Program-made: the position numbers and the translations under genes
In this document: piece after piece, positions 16,205-26,092 of the stretch
How the letters are laid out: every line of letters starts with the position of its first letter
How positions within the stretch are numbered: position 1 is the first letter of the stretch
Source: Bacteroidota bacterium
GTDB taxonomy: Bacteria; Bacteroidota; Ignavibacteria; Tepidaquicellales; Tepidaquicellaceae
Assembly: GCA_018266875.1 (NCBI GenBank)
Contig: JAFDZR010000013.1
Location: forward strand, 1-64,000
Reading direction: 5' to 3'
Length of the DNA stretch: 64,000 bases
The notes under the pieces: generated by a model
What the model was told of the DNA's origin: nothing
Database searches by the model: none
What the model saw: only the letters and a program-made list of their open reading frames with translations

Positions 16205-17169
16205 GTACAGAAAGTAAATACACAGCAGCTGTAATCGGATGCGGAGACATTGGTTTCGGATTTGACAATGCCAGGCAACATACAAAAAACGGAGCGCTGA
16301 CACATTTTACTGCTCTGAACAGCTCGGATAGATTCCGCATTGTTTCTGTTGCAGACAAGAACAGAGAAGTTCTAAACTTAATTGAAGACAAATACTCAAT
16401 ACCGGTTTATGAAGACTATAAGGAAATGATGAAAGGGCAAAGACCCGATCTTGTAACAGTAGCTACAGATGACGAAACTCATTTCAGTATTTTATCTGAT
16501 CTGCTTTCATTTGATCCGAAGTTTGTATTCTGTGAAAAACCTCTTGCATTGAATTCAGATGATATAACTGCAATCACAGAAAATTATAAAAAAGCCGGAA
16601 TTCACCTGCAGGTAAATTATACCAGAAGATTCCTTGAAGAATTCAGGAAAATTAAAGAGGAATTAAAAAAAGAAAGCATCGGAAGAATAGAAACTGTAAT
16701 GTTTTATTATTCAAGAGGTCTGATTCATAACGCATCTCATTACATTGATCTTGCATTATGGTATTTCGGCAATCCGGATGAAGTGATAAGTTTTGCTTCA
16801 AAAAAAGGACTGGGTGAAGCGGACAGTTCTTACAGTTTTATTTTGAAATATAATGAAGGACCTGAAATAATATTTGCGGCTCTTGATATTGATAAACTTT
16901 CATTTGCGGAGATTGATATTGTTGGAACAAAGGGAAGAATTAAATTTAACTACAGAAATGAAATTGAAAAATATTCAGTAAAGAAAAACCCGGTATTTGC
17001 AGGTTACAGTCAGTATGAGCTGATTGAGACTGCGCCTGTTAAATTTGAATCCGCAATTCCGAACGCTTATGAAAATGCTTACGGAGTTTTATCGGGAAAA
17101 AATAAATTACTGTCCCCATCAGAAAATTCATCGGGAATATTTAAAATAGTAAACAGAATATTACAATAA
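16201..17169 (+). CDS. Gfo/Idh/MocA-family oxidoreductase
   Basis: A 322-residue NAD(P)-dependent enzyme. The Rossmann motif is AVIGCGDIGFGFD (about residues 10-22), the catalytic triplet is Glu112-Lys113-Pro114 (CEKPLA), and NASHYIDLALWYFG (about 179-192) gives the conserved His and Asp. It starts at a TTG that overlaps the stop of the SpsF-like gene, and the DegT aminotransferase follows after 4 bases. An oxidoreductase followed by an aminotransferase is the standard way to turn a sugar hydroxyl into an amine (keto first, then transamination), so the two likely act in sequence. Confidence 0.87.
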   Translation: MSTESKYTAAVIGCGDIGFGFDNARQHTKNGALTHFTALNSSDRFRIVSVADKNREVLNLIEDKYSIPVYEDYKEMMKGQRPDLVTVATDDETHFSILSDLLSFDPKFVFCEKPLALNSDDITAITENYKKAGIHLQVNYTRRFLEEFRKIKEELKKESIGRIETVMFYYSRGLIHNASHYIDLALWYFGNPDEVISFASKKGLGEADSSYSFILKYNEGPEIIFAALDIDKLSFAEIDIVGTKGRIKFNYRNEIEKYSVKKNPVFAGYSQYELIETAPVKFESAIPNAYENAYGVLSGKNKLLSPSENSSGIFKIVNRILQ

Positions 17170-17173
17170 TAAT

Positions 17174-18493
17174 ATGGCAAACTTAGCATTAACAGGCGGC
17201 AAACCTGTAAGGACAAAAATTTTTCCGCAGAGCAATACGATCGGGGAAGAGGAAAAGAAAGCTGTAATGAAAGTCCTTGATTCGGGAAATCTTTCACAGT
17301 TCGTGGGATCATGGAATCCGGATTTTACCGGCGGACCAATGGTAAAGGAATTTGAAAAAAACTGGGCAGATGCATTCGGCGTGAAATACTGCTTTGCGGT
17401 GAATTCAAATACATCCGGCTTGTATTCCTGCATCGGAGCCTGCAACATCGGTCCGGGAGATGAGGTAATAGTTTCACCTTATACAATGACAGCCGGAGCA
17501 ATTGCTCCATTGATATACGGAGCGGTTCCTGTATTTGCGGATATTGATGAAGATACATTCTGTCTGGATCCGAAAAGTATAGAGGCAAACATAACTTCAA
17601 GGACTAAAGCAATTTTACTTGTTCATATCTGCGGTCATCCATCAGAGATGGATGAGATCATGAGAATCGCAAGAAAATATAATTTAAAAGTAATAGAGGA
17701 TGCAGCGCAGTCTCCAATGGCAGTATATAAGGGAAAATTTGCCGGGACAATCGGAGATGTCGGGATATTCAGCCTTAATTATCACAAGCACATTCACACC
17801 GGTGAAGGAGGGATGATAGTCACAAATGATCCTGCAATTGCGGAAAAAGTGGAACTGATAAGGAATCACGGAGAAGCAGTGGTGGAAGGGAAAAAGACAA
17901 AGGATATATGGAATACTTTCGGATTTAACTACAGAATGACTGAGATGGAAGCAGCGGTCGGAATTGAGCAGCTTAAGAAACTTCCCGGTCTTGTGGAAAA
18001 AAGAATCGCCAATGCGGAATACTTATCGGACGTCATCGGAAAACTTCCGGGAATAACGCCGCCGGTTGTAAAAGACGGATGCCGTCATGTTTATTATCAG
18101 CAGACTTTTAAATTCAGCAGTCAAATAACCGGAATTCACAGGAATACATTTGTTGAAGCACTCAAAGCTGAACTGCCGACAATGGTGCTTAGAGAGAATA
18201 CTCCAATTATCGGAAGCGGATTTGCTCCGCCTTTGTATCTTCAGCCGATTTATCAGCAGAGACTTCATAAATGTTCATTCAACTGTCCGAGATATGACGG
18301 GATTGTTTCTTATGAAAGAGGATTGTGTCCCGTAACCGAAAGAATGTTCTTTGAAGAAGTATTTACTCATGAATTCATGAGGCCGAGTTTCTCTAAATCC
18401 GATCTGGAAGATGTTGTGAATGCTTATAACAAGGTTTACGAAAATCTTGATGAACTTAAAGAATTCGAATCGAAGAAAACTGTTTCAGCATAG
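17174..18493 (+). CDS. DegT/DnrJ/EryC1/StrS aminotransferase, StsC-like
   Basis: A 439-residue PLP enzyme, fold type I. The internal aldimine lysine is Lys205 in NYHKHIHTGEGG, preceded by EDAAQSP (about residues 175-181). The N-terminal LALTGGKPVRTKIFP and the length (longer than the usual 370-400) match the scyllo-inosose aminotransferase (StsC)-like branch more than perosamine synthases. It probably aminates the keto-sugar made by the oxidoreductase 4 bases upstream. The C-terminal region has extra residues (PLYLQPIYQ near 247) seen in that branch. The next gene starts at the base after its stop codon. Confidence 0.88.
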   Translation: MANLALTGGKPVRTKIFPQSNTIGEEEKKAVMKVLDSGNLSQFVGSWNPDFTGGPMVKEFEKNWADAFGVKYCFAVNSNTSGLYSCIGACNIGPGDEVIVSPYTMTAGAIAPLIYGAVPVFADIDEDTFCLDPKSIEANITSRTKAILLVHICGHPSEMDEIMRIARKYNLKVIEDAAQSPMAVYKGKFAGTIGDVGIFSLNYHKHIHTGEGGMIVTNDPAIAEKVELIRNHGEAVVEGKKTKDIWNTFGFNYRMTEMEAAVGIEQLKKLPGLVEKRIANAEYLSDVIGKLPGITPPVVKDGCRHVYYQQTFKFSSQITGIHRNTFVEALKAELPTMVLRENTPIIGSGFAPPLYLQPIYQQRLHKCSFNCPRYDGIVSYERGLCPVTERMFFEEVFTHEFMRPSFSKSDLEDVVNAYNKVYENLDELKEFESKKTVSA

Positions 18494-19555
18494 ATGAAAA
18501 GAAAAGTCCTGACAGTTTTTGATGATCCCGGAGGCGGGCTGGCTGTAACTGCAGTAGCAGAAAAGCTTAAAGAAAATCCGGAATTTGAACTTATAATTTA
18601 CTGCGGGAAACTAAGCTGCGGGATTGCGGATAATTCACATCTGGATTGTTTCAATATTGATTCAATGATCACAAAAGAAACAGCCGAAGAAATTATTGAA
18701 AAATCATCTCCTGACCTGCTTCTTTCAGCAACCGGCGGAGGTAATGCAGAACAGGAGTTAAGAAATACCGCAAACAGAAAAAATATACCCGGTATTGTCA
18801 TTCTGGATTTCTGGAAAGACTATAAGCGCAGATGGCTTTACGCCGACTATGAAATTGAGAAAATGAAAGATGTGATATGCGTAATGGATGAACTTACGAA
18901 GAAGGAAATGACTGAAGAAGGTTTTCCCGAAAGGAATATAATTGTTACCGGGCATCCGCATCTTGACAGGATGTTCAATCAGCAAAACACTGCCGGCATC
19001 CGGAGAGATGATAATAAATTGAAAGCGCTTTTTCTTTCACAGCCGTTTAGCATAATCGGGATCAGCGAATATAAAATCCACCCGCTGAAACTCACAGCCA
19101 CCGCGCTGAAAAAATATTCCGATCATATCAAAAAAGAAGCTGAGCTTACGGTTAGACTTCATCCTTCTGAAAAAATGTCAGACGAAATTTCACTGATCAT
19201 CGGAGAGGAAAAAAATTCAGGTCTGAAAATAAAACTTTCGTCGAATGAAGATAATCTGCACGGGTTGATTTCAGATTCGGACATAGTATTCGGTTATAAT
19301 TCAATTGCAATGTTTGAAGCAAAGGCGTTTAAAAAGAGGGCGGTGAGTCTTGATTATTTCCCGATGAATGAATCTCTCAGAGTGGCGTTTGCATCCGCCG
19401 GAATTGAATCTGCCGAAGCTGATGACAAAGCGCTGTTTGAAACATTAAAAAGTCCGGTAAACAGCATATCCGACGGGAATTTTTTCAGCGGCGGAATAAA
19501 CAACTGTATTGAGTTAATTTATTCATATACGGGAATCAAAAAACCGGTTAATTAG
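18494..19555 (+). CDS. GT-B-like protein of unknown function
   Basis: A 353-residue protein with a GT-B look. The N-terminal half has a Rossmann-like start (VLTVFDDPGGGLAVTAVAEK), VTGHPHLDRM lies near residues 152-161, and a second domain contains VRLHPSEK (about 216-223) and IVFGYNSIAMFEAKAF (about 256-271). HP and S/D-E motifs of this kind occur in TagB/KpsS-type transferases and in UDP-sugar 2-epimerase-like folds. I cannot tell whether it is a transferase or an SpsG/NeuC-like hydrolase. It begins directly after the aminotransferase stop codon. Confidence 0.6.
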   Translation: MKRKVLTVFDDPGGGLAVTAVAEKLKENPEFELIIYCGKLSCGIADNSHLDCFNIDSMITKETAEEIIEKSSPDLLLSATGGGNAEQELRNTANRKNIPGIVILDFWKDYKRRWLYADYEIEKMKDVICVMDELTKKEMTEEGFPERNIIVTGHPHLDRMFNQQNTAGIRRDDNKLKALFLSQPFSIIGISEYKIHPLKLTATALKKYSDHIKKEAELTVRLHPSEKMSDEISLIIGEEKNSGLKIKLSSNEDNLHGLISDSDIVFGYNSIAMFEAKAFKKRAVSLDYFPMNESLRVAFASAGIESAEADDKALFETLKSPVNSISDGNFFSGGINNCIELIYSYTGIKKPVN

Positions 19556-19564
19556 AATATTAAA

Positions 19565-20131
19565 ATGGTAAATCCTTTTTTATCAGGAAAGAAAATATAT
19601 CTTACACCATTGTCTTTAAAGGATGTTTCGTCAAGATATATCGACTGGCTGAATGACAGTGAAGTCTGCAGGGATAATTCCCATGCTGTATTTCCAAATA
19701 CAAAAGCGAAGACAGTTTCATATATAAAAAGTCTTGAAAACAGCAGGGACGAGATTGCCTTTGCGATAAGATGGAAAGTCAATGACCTTCACATCGGGAA
19801 CACAGCGATACAGAAAATTGACAGGATCAACAGAAGCGCTGAACTTGCGATACTTATCGGAGATAAAAAATACTGGGGAAAGGGAATAGCGAGCGAAGTA
19901 TATGAACTGCTTATAGGATACGGTTTCAACACGCTGAATCTGAACAGGATTGCATCGGGTCAGACACTTGCAAACAAAGGAATGATAAGAGTCTGCGAAA
20001 AATCCGGAATGAAAAAAGAAGGAATACTGCGGCAGGTATTATACAAGAACGGTGAATATCTGGATGCAGGAATATACTCTATATTAAAAAAGGAATTTGA
20101 AAAAACCCAAAAGGAGATTAAAAAGAAATGA
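19565..20131 (+). CDS. GNAT N-acetyltransferase (RimJ/RimL type)
   Basis: A 188-residue acetyl-CoA-dependent transferase. It has an N-terminal LTPLSLKDVSSRYIDWLND typical of the RimJ/RimL branch, the acetyl-CoA loop KKYWGKGIASEV (about residues 98-109) and a C-terminal GEYLDAGIYSILKKEF. Such enzymes (PseH and relatives) N-acetylate amino-sugar nucleotides; following the DegT enzyme, it probably acetylates the new amine. Its stop overlaps the start of the amidotransferase by four bases (ATGA), so the two are coupled. Confidence 0.85.
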   Translation: MVNPFLSGKKIYLTPLSLKDVSSRYIDWLNDSEVCRDNSHAVFPNTKAKTVSYIKSLENSRDEIAFAIRWKVNDLHIGNTAIQKIDRINRSAELAILIGDKKYWGKGIASEVYELLIGYGFNTLNLNRIASGQTLANKGMIRVCEKSGMKKEGILRQVLYKNGEYLDAGIYSILKKEFEKTQKEIKKK

Positions 20132-21327
20132 GTGAGATAAAAATGAATGAGCCGTTAATGAAGGGCGTACAATACTGCATCAGATGCTGTATACCGCAGA
20201 CGCAGGAAGGAGTAAAGTTTGATGAAATGGGTATCTGCCAGGCATGTCAGTCTTCAGAGCAGAAGATACATATTGACTGGGTGGAAAAGGAAAAACAGCT
20301 CAGAGGGATACTTGAGACTGCAAAGAAAAATGCGGGAAACAATTACGACTGCATTGTTCCGATCAGCGGAGGCAAGGACAGCACTTTTCAGCTTCACGTG
20401 CTTACGAAAATTTACAACATGAAACCGCTGGCGCTTACATTCAGCCACAACTGGTTCAGCGAAACAGGCTGGTATAATCTTTTGAATTCGCTGGAAAAAT
20501 TCAACGTCGATCATATTATGTTCACGCCAAACCGTGATCTTGTGAACAGACTTGCAAAAAAATCACTTGAAGCCATAGGAGATACGTGCTGGCACTGTCA
20601 TACCGGAGTTCCCGCATTTGCTCTTCAGGCGGCGGTAAGATTTAAAATCCCGCTGCTCATTTTCGGTGAATCCATAGCCGAGTCATCGGGAAGATCGTCA
20701 TACAAGAATCCGCTTATGGAATTCAACGTTGATTATTTCATGAAAGTATCAGGCAAAAGGGATCCCAAGGATATGGTATGCGATTATATTTCAGAGAAAG
20801 ACATGAAGCCGTTTTTCTTTCCGACGCTTCAGGAACTTGAGGAAGCCGGAGTAAGACTGATGCATCTCGGTGATTATATTTTCTGGGATGATGAGAGACA
20901 GATGGAATTTGTAAGGGATACTTACGACTGGAAGGAAACGGAGATCGAGGGAACATACAAAGGATACAAGAGCGCCGAATGCATAATGCCGGGCATGCAC
21001 GATTTTACAAATTATCTCAAAAGAGGATACGGCAGATCTACTTATCAGGCGAGCGTAGATGTAAGGAACGGACTTCTCTCGAGAGAAGAAGGATTTGAAC
21101 TTGCAAATAAATACGACATGGAAATACCCGAGTCGCTTGAATATTATCTTGAGATAACAGGAATGAGCAGGGAGGATTTTTACAAATTAATGAAAGAGAA
21201 ACGGTTAAAGGAAATTGTAAACATAGACCTTCCCGTAGTCCAGAAGTCAAGAAAGAACAAAGAAAGGATTCTTCCTTTGCCGAAGCAGCTTATAGAAAAA
21301 GAAAAATTAAGAAGATCAAAAAAATAA
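20128..21327 (+). CDS. N-acetyl sugar amidotransferase, PseA/WbpG type (ATP-pyrophosphatase)
   Basis: A 399-residue enzyme of the WbpG/PseA/WbuX family, which converts an acetamido sugar to an acetamidino sugar using ATP and ammonia. A zinc-type Cys set lies at residues 17, 20, 37 and 40 (CxxC...CxxC), and the PP-loop SGGKDS is at 80-85. CWHCHTG near 155 and FGESIAESSGR near 186 are family features. In Pseudomonas the ammonia comes from HisH/HisF-like partners; neither is in this window. Instead an amidase-signature enzyme starts 10 bases downstream. The product is probably an amidine on a nonulosonic acid or amino sugar. Confidence 0.88.
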   Translation: MSEIKMNEPLMKGVQYCIRCCIPQTQEGVKFDEMGICQACQSSEQKIHIDWVEKEKQLRGILETAKKNAGNNYDCIVPISGGKDSTFQLHVLTKIYNMKPLALTFSHNWFSETGWYNLLNSLEKFNVDHIMFTPNRDLVNRLAKKSLEAIGDTCWHCHTGVPAFALQAAVRFKIPLLIFGESIAESSGRSSYKNPLMEFNVDYFMKVSGKRDPKDMVCDYISEKDMKPFFFPTLQELEEAGVRLMHLGDYIFWDDERQMEFVRDTYDWKETEIEGTYKGYKSAECIMPGMHDFTNYLKRGYGRSTYQASVDVRNGLLSREEGFELANKYDMEIPESLEYYLEITGMSREDFYKLMKEKRLKEIVNIDLPVVQKSRKNKERILPLPKQLIEKEKLRRSKK

Positions 21328-21337
21328 ATCCCGAAAA

Positions 21338-22717
21338 TTGATTAAAGATAAAAATTTATTCCGCTCATACAGCATTTCCGAAATAACGGATGCTTTGAGA
21401 AACGAAGAAATCACCCCGCCCGAAATTGCGGAAATTTGCATCTCCAGGATAAAGGAGCTCAATGACAAATACAAGGTCTGGGTAATATTTGATGAACAAA
21501 TTTTATACGCGCAGGCTGAAAAAATTTATAACAGACTGAAAGAAGGCGGTGATGTAAGAAGACTGGAAGGCATACCGTCCGGGATAAAAGATATATTCAA
21601 TACATATGATTTTCCTACTCAGATGGGAAGTCCTTTATGGAAAAACTTTACATCCGGAAATGATTCCAGGGTAATATATTATCTTAAGCAGGCTGGAGCT
21701 GTAATTCCCGGTAAAACTGATACCGCTGAATTTGCAGTTCATGCAATAGGAAATTGTCTGAATCCTCACGATGTTAAAAGAACTCCCGGAACCTCCTCAA
21801 GCGGATCTGCAGTGTCAGTATCACTCGGTATGGTTCCTTTTTCCATCGGAACTCAGACAGCCGGTTCGATAGTGAGACCGGCAAGCTTCTGCGGTGTTTA
21901 CGGATGCAAACCTTCTTTCGGATTAATACCTCGAACCGGAATGCTGAAAACAACAGACAGTCTTGATACGATTGGATTTTTCACAGCTAAATATTCCGAT
22001 ATCGAAACAATATTTGATATTGTAAGGGTGCACGGATCAAATTATCCAATCAGTCACAATGCATTGACGGATGTAAAGAGACAGACCAAGCCGAATGACA
22101 GAAAATGGCGCGTTAGATTTGCAAAAACGCATACGTGGGAATTTGCTCCTGAATATGCAAGGAATTCGATGGAAGAGTTCATTAATAAAATTTCATCAGC
22201 AGAAGACATTGAACTGAAGGAGGCTGAGCTTCCCGAAGTCACAAAGCATTCACATGAAGTTCACCAGATGATATATGATAAAACTCTTTCTTATTATTTT
22301 CAGGAAGAATTCAAAAAGCCTGAATTCATTTCGCCTATAATGAAAGAAATATTTGAGCGCGGAAACAAGATCTCTGTAGATCAGTATCATCAGTCCCTAA
22401 AGGATCAGGAAAATATCTCTTCGGCAATGGACAGATATTTTACGGATGCGGATGTTGTGATATCTTTAAGCACTTCAGGTGAAGCTCCTTTGAGAGAAGA
22501 ACCTGAAAAACCTGATCCGGCATTAATGTGGACACTATGTCACCTGCCTGTAATAAGCTGTCCGGTTTTCAGATCTCCGGATGGACTTCCTTTCGGAGTG
22601 CAGATTGCGGCAAGAAAATACAACGATCTTCTGCTTTTCAGGTTTACGGATCATCTCAGAAATAACGGACTGATACCGGACGGTTCCAATCAGATTTCAG
22701 AATTAAAAGAGCTTTAG
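21338..22717 (+). CDS. Amidase-signature (GatA-like) enzyme next to the sugar amidotransferase
   Basis: A 459-residue amidase with the full Ser-cisSer-Lys triad: Lys84 (GIPSGIKDIFN), cis-Ser153 (PGTSSSGSA) and nucleophile Ser177 (QTAGSIVRPASF). All spacings match the family (24 residues between the two serines). The family includes GatA, which frees ammonia from glutamine and passes it to GatB. Here it is packed between the PseA/WbpG-like ATP-pyrophosphatase and a KpsS-like protein, so it may supply ammonia to the amidotransferase or hydrolyse an amide on the sugar. It starts at TTG. The family call is certain; the role is inferred. Confidence 0.87.
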   Translation: MIKDKNLFRSYSISEITDALRNEEITPPEIAEICISRIKELNDKYKVWVIFDEQILYAQAEKIYNRLKEGGDVRRLEGIPSGIKDIFNTYDFPTQMGSPLWKNFTSGNDSRVIYYLKQAGAVIPGKTDTAEFAVHAIGNCLNPHDVKRTPGTSSSGSAVSVSLGMVPFSIGTQTAGSIVRPASFCGVYGCKPSFGLIPRTGMLKTTDSLDTIGFFTAKYSDIETIFDIVRVHGSNYPISHNALTDVKRQTKPNDRKWRVRFAKTHTWEFAPEYARNSMEEFINKISSAEDIELKEAELPEVTKHSHEVHQMIYDKTLSYYFQEEFKKPEFISPIMKEIFERGNKISVDQYHQSLKDQENISSAMDRYFTDADVVISLSTSGEAPLREEPEKPDPALMWTLCHLPVISCPVFRSPDGLPFGVQIAARKYNDLLLFRFTDHLRNNGLIPDGSNQISELKEL

Positions 22718-22726
22718 AAAATTTAA

Positions 22727-24391
22727 ATGAGTCCTGTAAAATTTGTAAAAAGCAAACTGCTGAGATTTAAACCAATCAAGGATCTCAACAGGAAGCAGAA
22801 AATAAAACGATTTTATTCCAAAGGCATACAGCCCGGAAGCGATCCGGAAACAATATTATTCTGGACTACGGGAGGTATGCTGGTACAGACGAATCTGGAA
22901 GGAGCTGTTGCTGCAGCTCTGAAACTCAGGGGAAAGAAAGTTCATATGGTTCTGTGTGACGGAGTATACAAAGGATGCGCACGGAGAGTAGACCATCCTG
23001 ATGTTCCAGTTAAAGACTGGGGAAAATACTGCAGCGCCTGTATAAGGCAGAGTTCAAGAGTCCTTGATAATTTAGGTGTTGAATATTCTTACATTAGCGA
23101 TCATATTACTCTGGAAAGGACAGAAGATCTGAGGAAACTGTCACAGGAAACTGATCTGAAAAATTATAAATCATTATCACTGAACGGATACGAACTCGGA
23201 AACAATTTGGAATCTGCAATGATGAGACATACCAGAGGCGGTGCATTTGAGGGGAATGAGGAGATATTAAAGGAATACGCTTTCACAGTACTCGTAGTAG
23301 CCGAAGCATCTTCAAACGCATTAAATGAAATAAATCCGGGAAGAGTATACATGTCACACGGCATTTACGCTGACTGGGGACCGGCTTTAACCACTTCGCT
23401 GAAAAGAAACATTCCCGTCAATTCATATATATGCTGTTATCTGAATGCGCATTTTTATTTCGGGACAGTAAAGAAAATGAACGAGACATTTCTCACGCTG
23501 CATAACAGCTCATGGGAAAAGATTAAAAAAGAGGAACTGAATGATGAAATGAAAAACAGACTTTTGAATTTTCTTTCCAACAGATACAAGGAAAAAGTCT
23601 CTTACGATATGAGAGGTATACTGAAAGATTACAGGGGAAACACAGACGCGCTTTATGAAAAATACGGACTGGTAAAAGACAAGCCTGTGTGGGGGATCAT
23701 GACTCACATAAACTGGGATGCTGTCTCCGATTATTTCCCTATGATACACAGGAATTTTGATGAATGGCTTGGCGAAACAATAAAGGCAGTAAGCAGGATA
23801 GATAATGTACAGTGGCTTATAAAAATTCATCCGTCTGAATTGAATGACAATCCGGAAACCGGTTGTCAGAAATATATAGAAAACAATTTCCCGGATCTTC
23901 CTTCTCACATAAAAGTGATAAAAATGGATGATGATCTCAGTCCGCTGGATTTTTACAATTTGCTAAACGGAGGCGTGACGGTGATGGGAACTGCAGGACT
24001 TGAACTTGCCATTCAGGGAAAGCCGGTGATACTTGCCGGAGATGCCCATTATTCCGGAAAAGGATTTACCTATGACGGAAAGGACAGGACTAATTACGAA
24101 AAGCTTCTGAGCAGCGCTGCTGATACGGGTTTGCTGGATAAGGAAACACATTCGCTTGCTTTGAAATACGCTTACACGTATTTCATTAGAAAGCAGATAC
24201 CGATGACACCTACAATAAATGAAGATCTGCACATTGATTTCGGGAAACTGGATTATCTGCTTCCCGGAAAAAATAAATATATGGACTTTCTCTGTGACAG
24301 GATACTTGACGGCGAGGATTTCGTTTTGCCTGAAGGTCTTGTTTCATCGGATACATCTGAAGATAAAAATCAGATCAGACAATTTGTTTAA
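22727..24391 (+). CDS. KpsS/LipB-like capsule transferase-type protein (GT-B-like)
   Basis: A 554-residue soluble protein. The N-terminal ILFWTTGGMLVQTNLEGAV (about residues 44-62) and a Cys-bearing stretch (GCARRVDHPD, YCSACIRQSS) lead into a C-terminal GT-B-like half with WLIKIHPSEL (about 364-373) and GTAGLELAIQGKPVI (about 423-437). The HP and G-T-x-x-L-E motifs resemble capsule_synth (KpsS/KpsC) and CDP-glycerol transferase families. It may transfer an acidic sugar. The call to an exact family is tentative, and the Cys-rich N-terminal segment is notable. Confidence 0.65.
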   Translation: MSPVKFVKSKLLRFKPIKDLNRKQKIKRFYSKGIQPGSDPETILFWTTGGMLVQTNLEGAVAAALKLRGKKVHMVLCDGVYKGCARRVDHPDVPVKDWGKYCSACIRQSSRVLDNLGVEYSYISDHITLERTEDLRKLSQETDLKNYKSLSLNGYELGNNLESAMMRHTRGGAFEGNEEILKEYAFTVLVVAEASSNALNEINPGRVYMSHGIYADWGPALTTSLKRNIPVNSYICCYLNAHFYFGTVKKMNETFLTLHNSSWEKIKKEELNDEMKNRLLNFLSNRYKEKVSYDMRGILKDYRGNTDALYEKYGLVKDKPVWGIMTHINWDAVSDYFPMIHRNFDEWLGETIKAVSRIDNVQWLIKIHPSELNDNPETGCQKYIENNFPDLPSHIKVIKMDDDLSPLDFYNLLNGGVTVMGTAGLELAIQGKPVILAGDAHYSGKGFTYDGKDRTNYEKLLSSAADTGLLDKETHSLALKYAYTYFIRKQIPMTPTINEDLHIDFGKLDYLLPGKNKYMDFLCDRILDGEDFVLPEGLVSSDTSEDKNQIRQFV

Positions 24392-24409
24392 TAAAATTAC
24401 CTAACGCAA

Positions 24410-25093
24410 ATGATAATTATTACAGGAGCATCAAGGGGAATCGGAAAATTCCTTCTTGAAGAATTTCAAAGATCAGGTGAAGATGTTTCAGGTACTTATT
24501 TCAATGAAAATAAGGAGCTTGAAAAAAATCCGGTTTATCACAGACTTGACGTAACAGATTTCGGCGGTGCGGAAAAATTTGCTGCGGGATTCGGTGACAA
24601 ACTAAAGGACATTGTTCTTATCAACTGCGCAGGAAATAATTACAACTGCTTTGCCCATAAATCTTCGCCCGGGGAATGGAGAAAAGTAATCGATACGAAT
24701 CTTACGGGTACTTATAACATGATACGTGCGTTTCTTCCCGCGATGAGATCGCAGGGATACGGAAGAATAATTAATTTTTCCTCTATAGTGGCACAGCGCG
24801 GAATTCCAGGTACAAGCGCTTATGCAGCATCAAAGGCGGGTCTCTGGGGAATGACCAGAAGCATCGCTGTTGAAAATGCAGGAAAAGGAATTACAATCAA
24901 CAATCTTAATCTCGGATATTTTGACATCGGAATGATCACTGAAGTAAGCGATGAATTTCAGAAGATCGTAAAAAGTAAAATACCTACCGGGGAATTCGGA
25001 GATCCGGTGAATATTTTCAACGCAGTAAAATTTTTGATAAATTCGGAATACATTAACGGAAGTTCAGTCGATATGAACGGAGCTATTTCCTGA
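24410..25093 (+). CDS. Short-chain dehydrogenase/reductase (FabG-like)
   Basis: A 227-residue classical SDR with TGASRGIGKF (about residues 5-14), NCAGNN (about 73-78), a catalytic Ser in NFSS (about 121-124) and Tyr138/Lys142 (YAASK). It ends in a short SSVDMNGAIS tail. Sugar-locus FabG-like SDRs reduce keto-sugars or modify acyl side chains; the substrate is unknown. It follows the KpsS-like gene by 18 bases and precedes a GT2 by 11. Confidence 0.85.
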   Translation: MIIITGASRGIGKFLLEEFQRSGEDVSGTYFNENKELEKNPVYHRLDVTDFGGAEKFAAGFGDKLKDIVLINCAGNNYNCFAHKSSPGEWRKVIDTNLTGTYNMIRAFLPAMRSQGYGRIINFSSIVAQRGIPGTSAYAASKAGLWGMTRSIAVENAGKGITINNLNLGYFDIGMITEVSDEFQKIVKSKIPTGEFGDPVNIFNAVKFLINSEYINGSSVDMNGAIS

Positions 25094-25104
25094 GTTTTGA
25101 ATCA

Positions 25105-26085
25105 ATGAAGATCTCAGTAATTATAACCACATATAACAGAGCCGGAATCCTGCCAATGTGTCTGGACTCGCTTATAGTTCAGAACTATCCGAAATCAGAT
25201 TTTGAGGTTATAATTGTAAACAATAATTCCGTTGATAATACAGAAGAAGTAGTAGAGGATTATATCCGGAAATATCCCGAAGTAAATTTAAAATATTATT
25301 TTGTACCCAAACCCGGTCAGGTGTATGCCAGGCAGATAGGGATTCTTGCCGCGAAAAATGAAATACTTTCATTTACTGATGATGATGCAATACTTGTCCC
25401 TGACTGGCTTAAAGAGATAGCCAATGTTTTTTCAATGTCAGACAAAGTAGTGGGAGTGGCCGGAAAGATCAAAATTAAATGGAATGAAACTCCTCCTGAA
25501 TGGATATATGATTATGAAAGACAGCTTGGAAAACTTGATTACGGAAAAGACATAAAATTTGAGGTCGGTTTATATATGAATGCAGGAAATCTCAGCATAA
25601 GAAAAGATATCCTGCATGAAGTCGGCGGATTCAATCCTGAAATGGTCGGGGACTGGCTGCTGGGTGACGGAGAAACAGGTCTCTGGAAAAAACTTTACAA
25701 AAAAAAATATCTGATCGGATGGGCTCCGGATGCTCTTATGTATCATTATCAGATCGTGAGCAAGAACGCTACAATTGAAGATATTAAAAGAAGATTTTAC
25801 AATAACGGGATCTGCATTCCCTATAATATTTACGCAATTGACAAAGAAGGCATAAGACCATTGTTAAAAAATATGAGATACGCTTTCAAGCAGTGGTTAA
25901 AATGGAGCGTTAACAAAGTCAGATTCGGGTTACTTGATAATAAGAAAAGCGAATATTATGCAGTCTTCAGGAAAGCATTTTATTATGCGCAGATAAGCTA
26001 TACTCTGAAAATAATATTCAACAAGGAATTCCGGAATACGCTTCTGAAAGATGACTGGAGCATAAATTTTAATAAAGCAAAATAA
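25105..26085 (+). CDS. Family 2 glycosyltransferase
   Basis: A 326-residue GT-A protein. [18 protein letters not shown] opens the domain, [14 protein letters not shown] follows, and FTDDDAIL (about residues 92-99) is the DxD metal site. [18 protein letters not shown] (about 191-208) holds the ED/GE-like catalytic-base region. It lies immediately upstream of the phosphonate genes, with only 7 bases to aepX, so it may add the sugar that receives the phosphonate group; that is positional inference. Confidence 0.88.
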   Translation: MKISVIITTYNRAGILPMCLDSLIVQNYPKSDFEVIIVNNNSVDNTEEVVEDYIRKYPEVNLKYYFVPKPGQVYARQIGILAAKNEILSFTDDDAILVPDWLKEIANVFSMSDKVVGVAGKIKIKWNETPPEWIYDYERQLGKLDYGKDIKFEVGLYMNAGNLSIRKDILHEVGGFNPEMVGDWLLGDGETGLWKKLYKKKYLIGWAPDALMYHYQIVSKNATIEDIKRRFYNNGICIPYNIYAIDKEGIRPLLKNMRYAFKQWLKWSVNKVRFGLLDNKKSEYYAVFRKAFYYAQISYTLKIIFNKEFRNTLLKDDWSINFNKAK

Positions 26086-26092
26086 TCATGTT

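Noticed and set aside
23510-23908. 132-codon open frame on the - strand
   Set aside because: It is antisense to the KpsS-like gene, rich in aromatic and basic residues as expected from an antisense frame, with no domain or leader.
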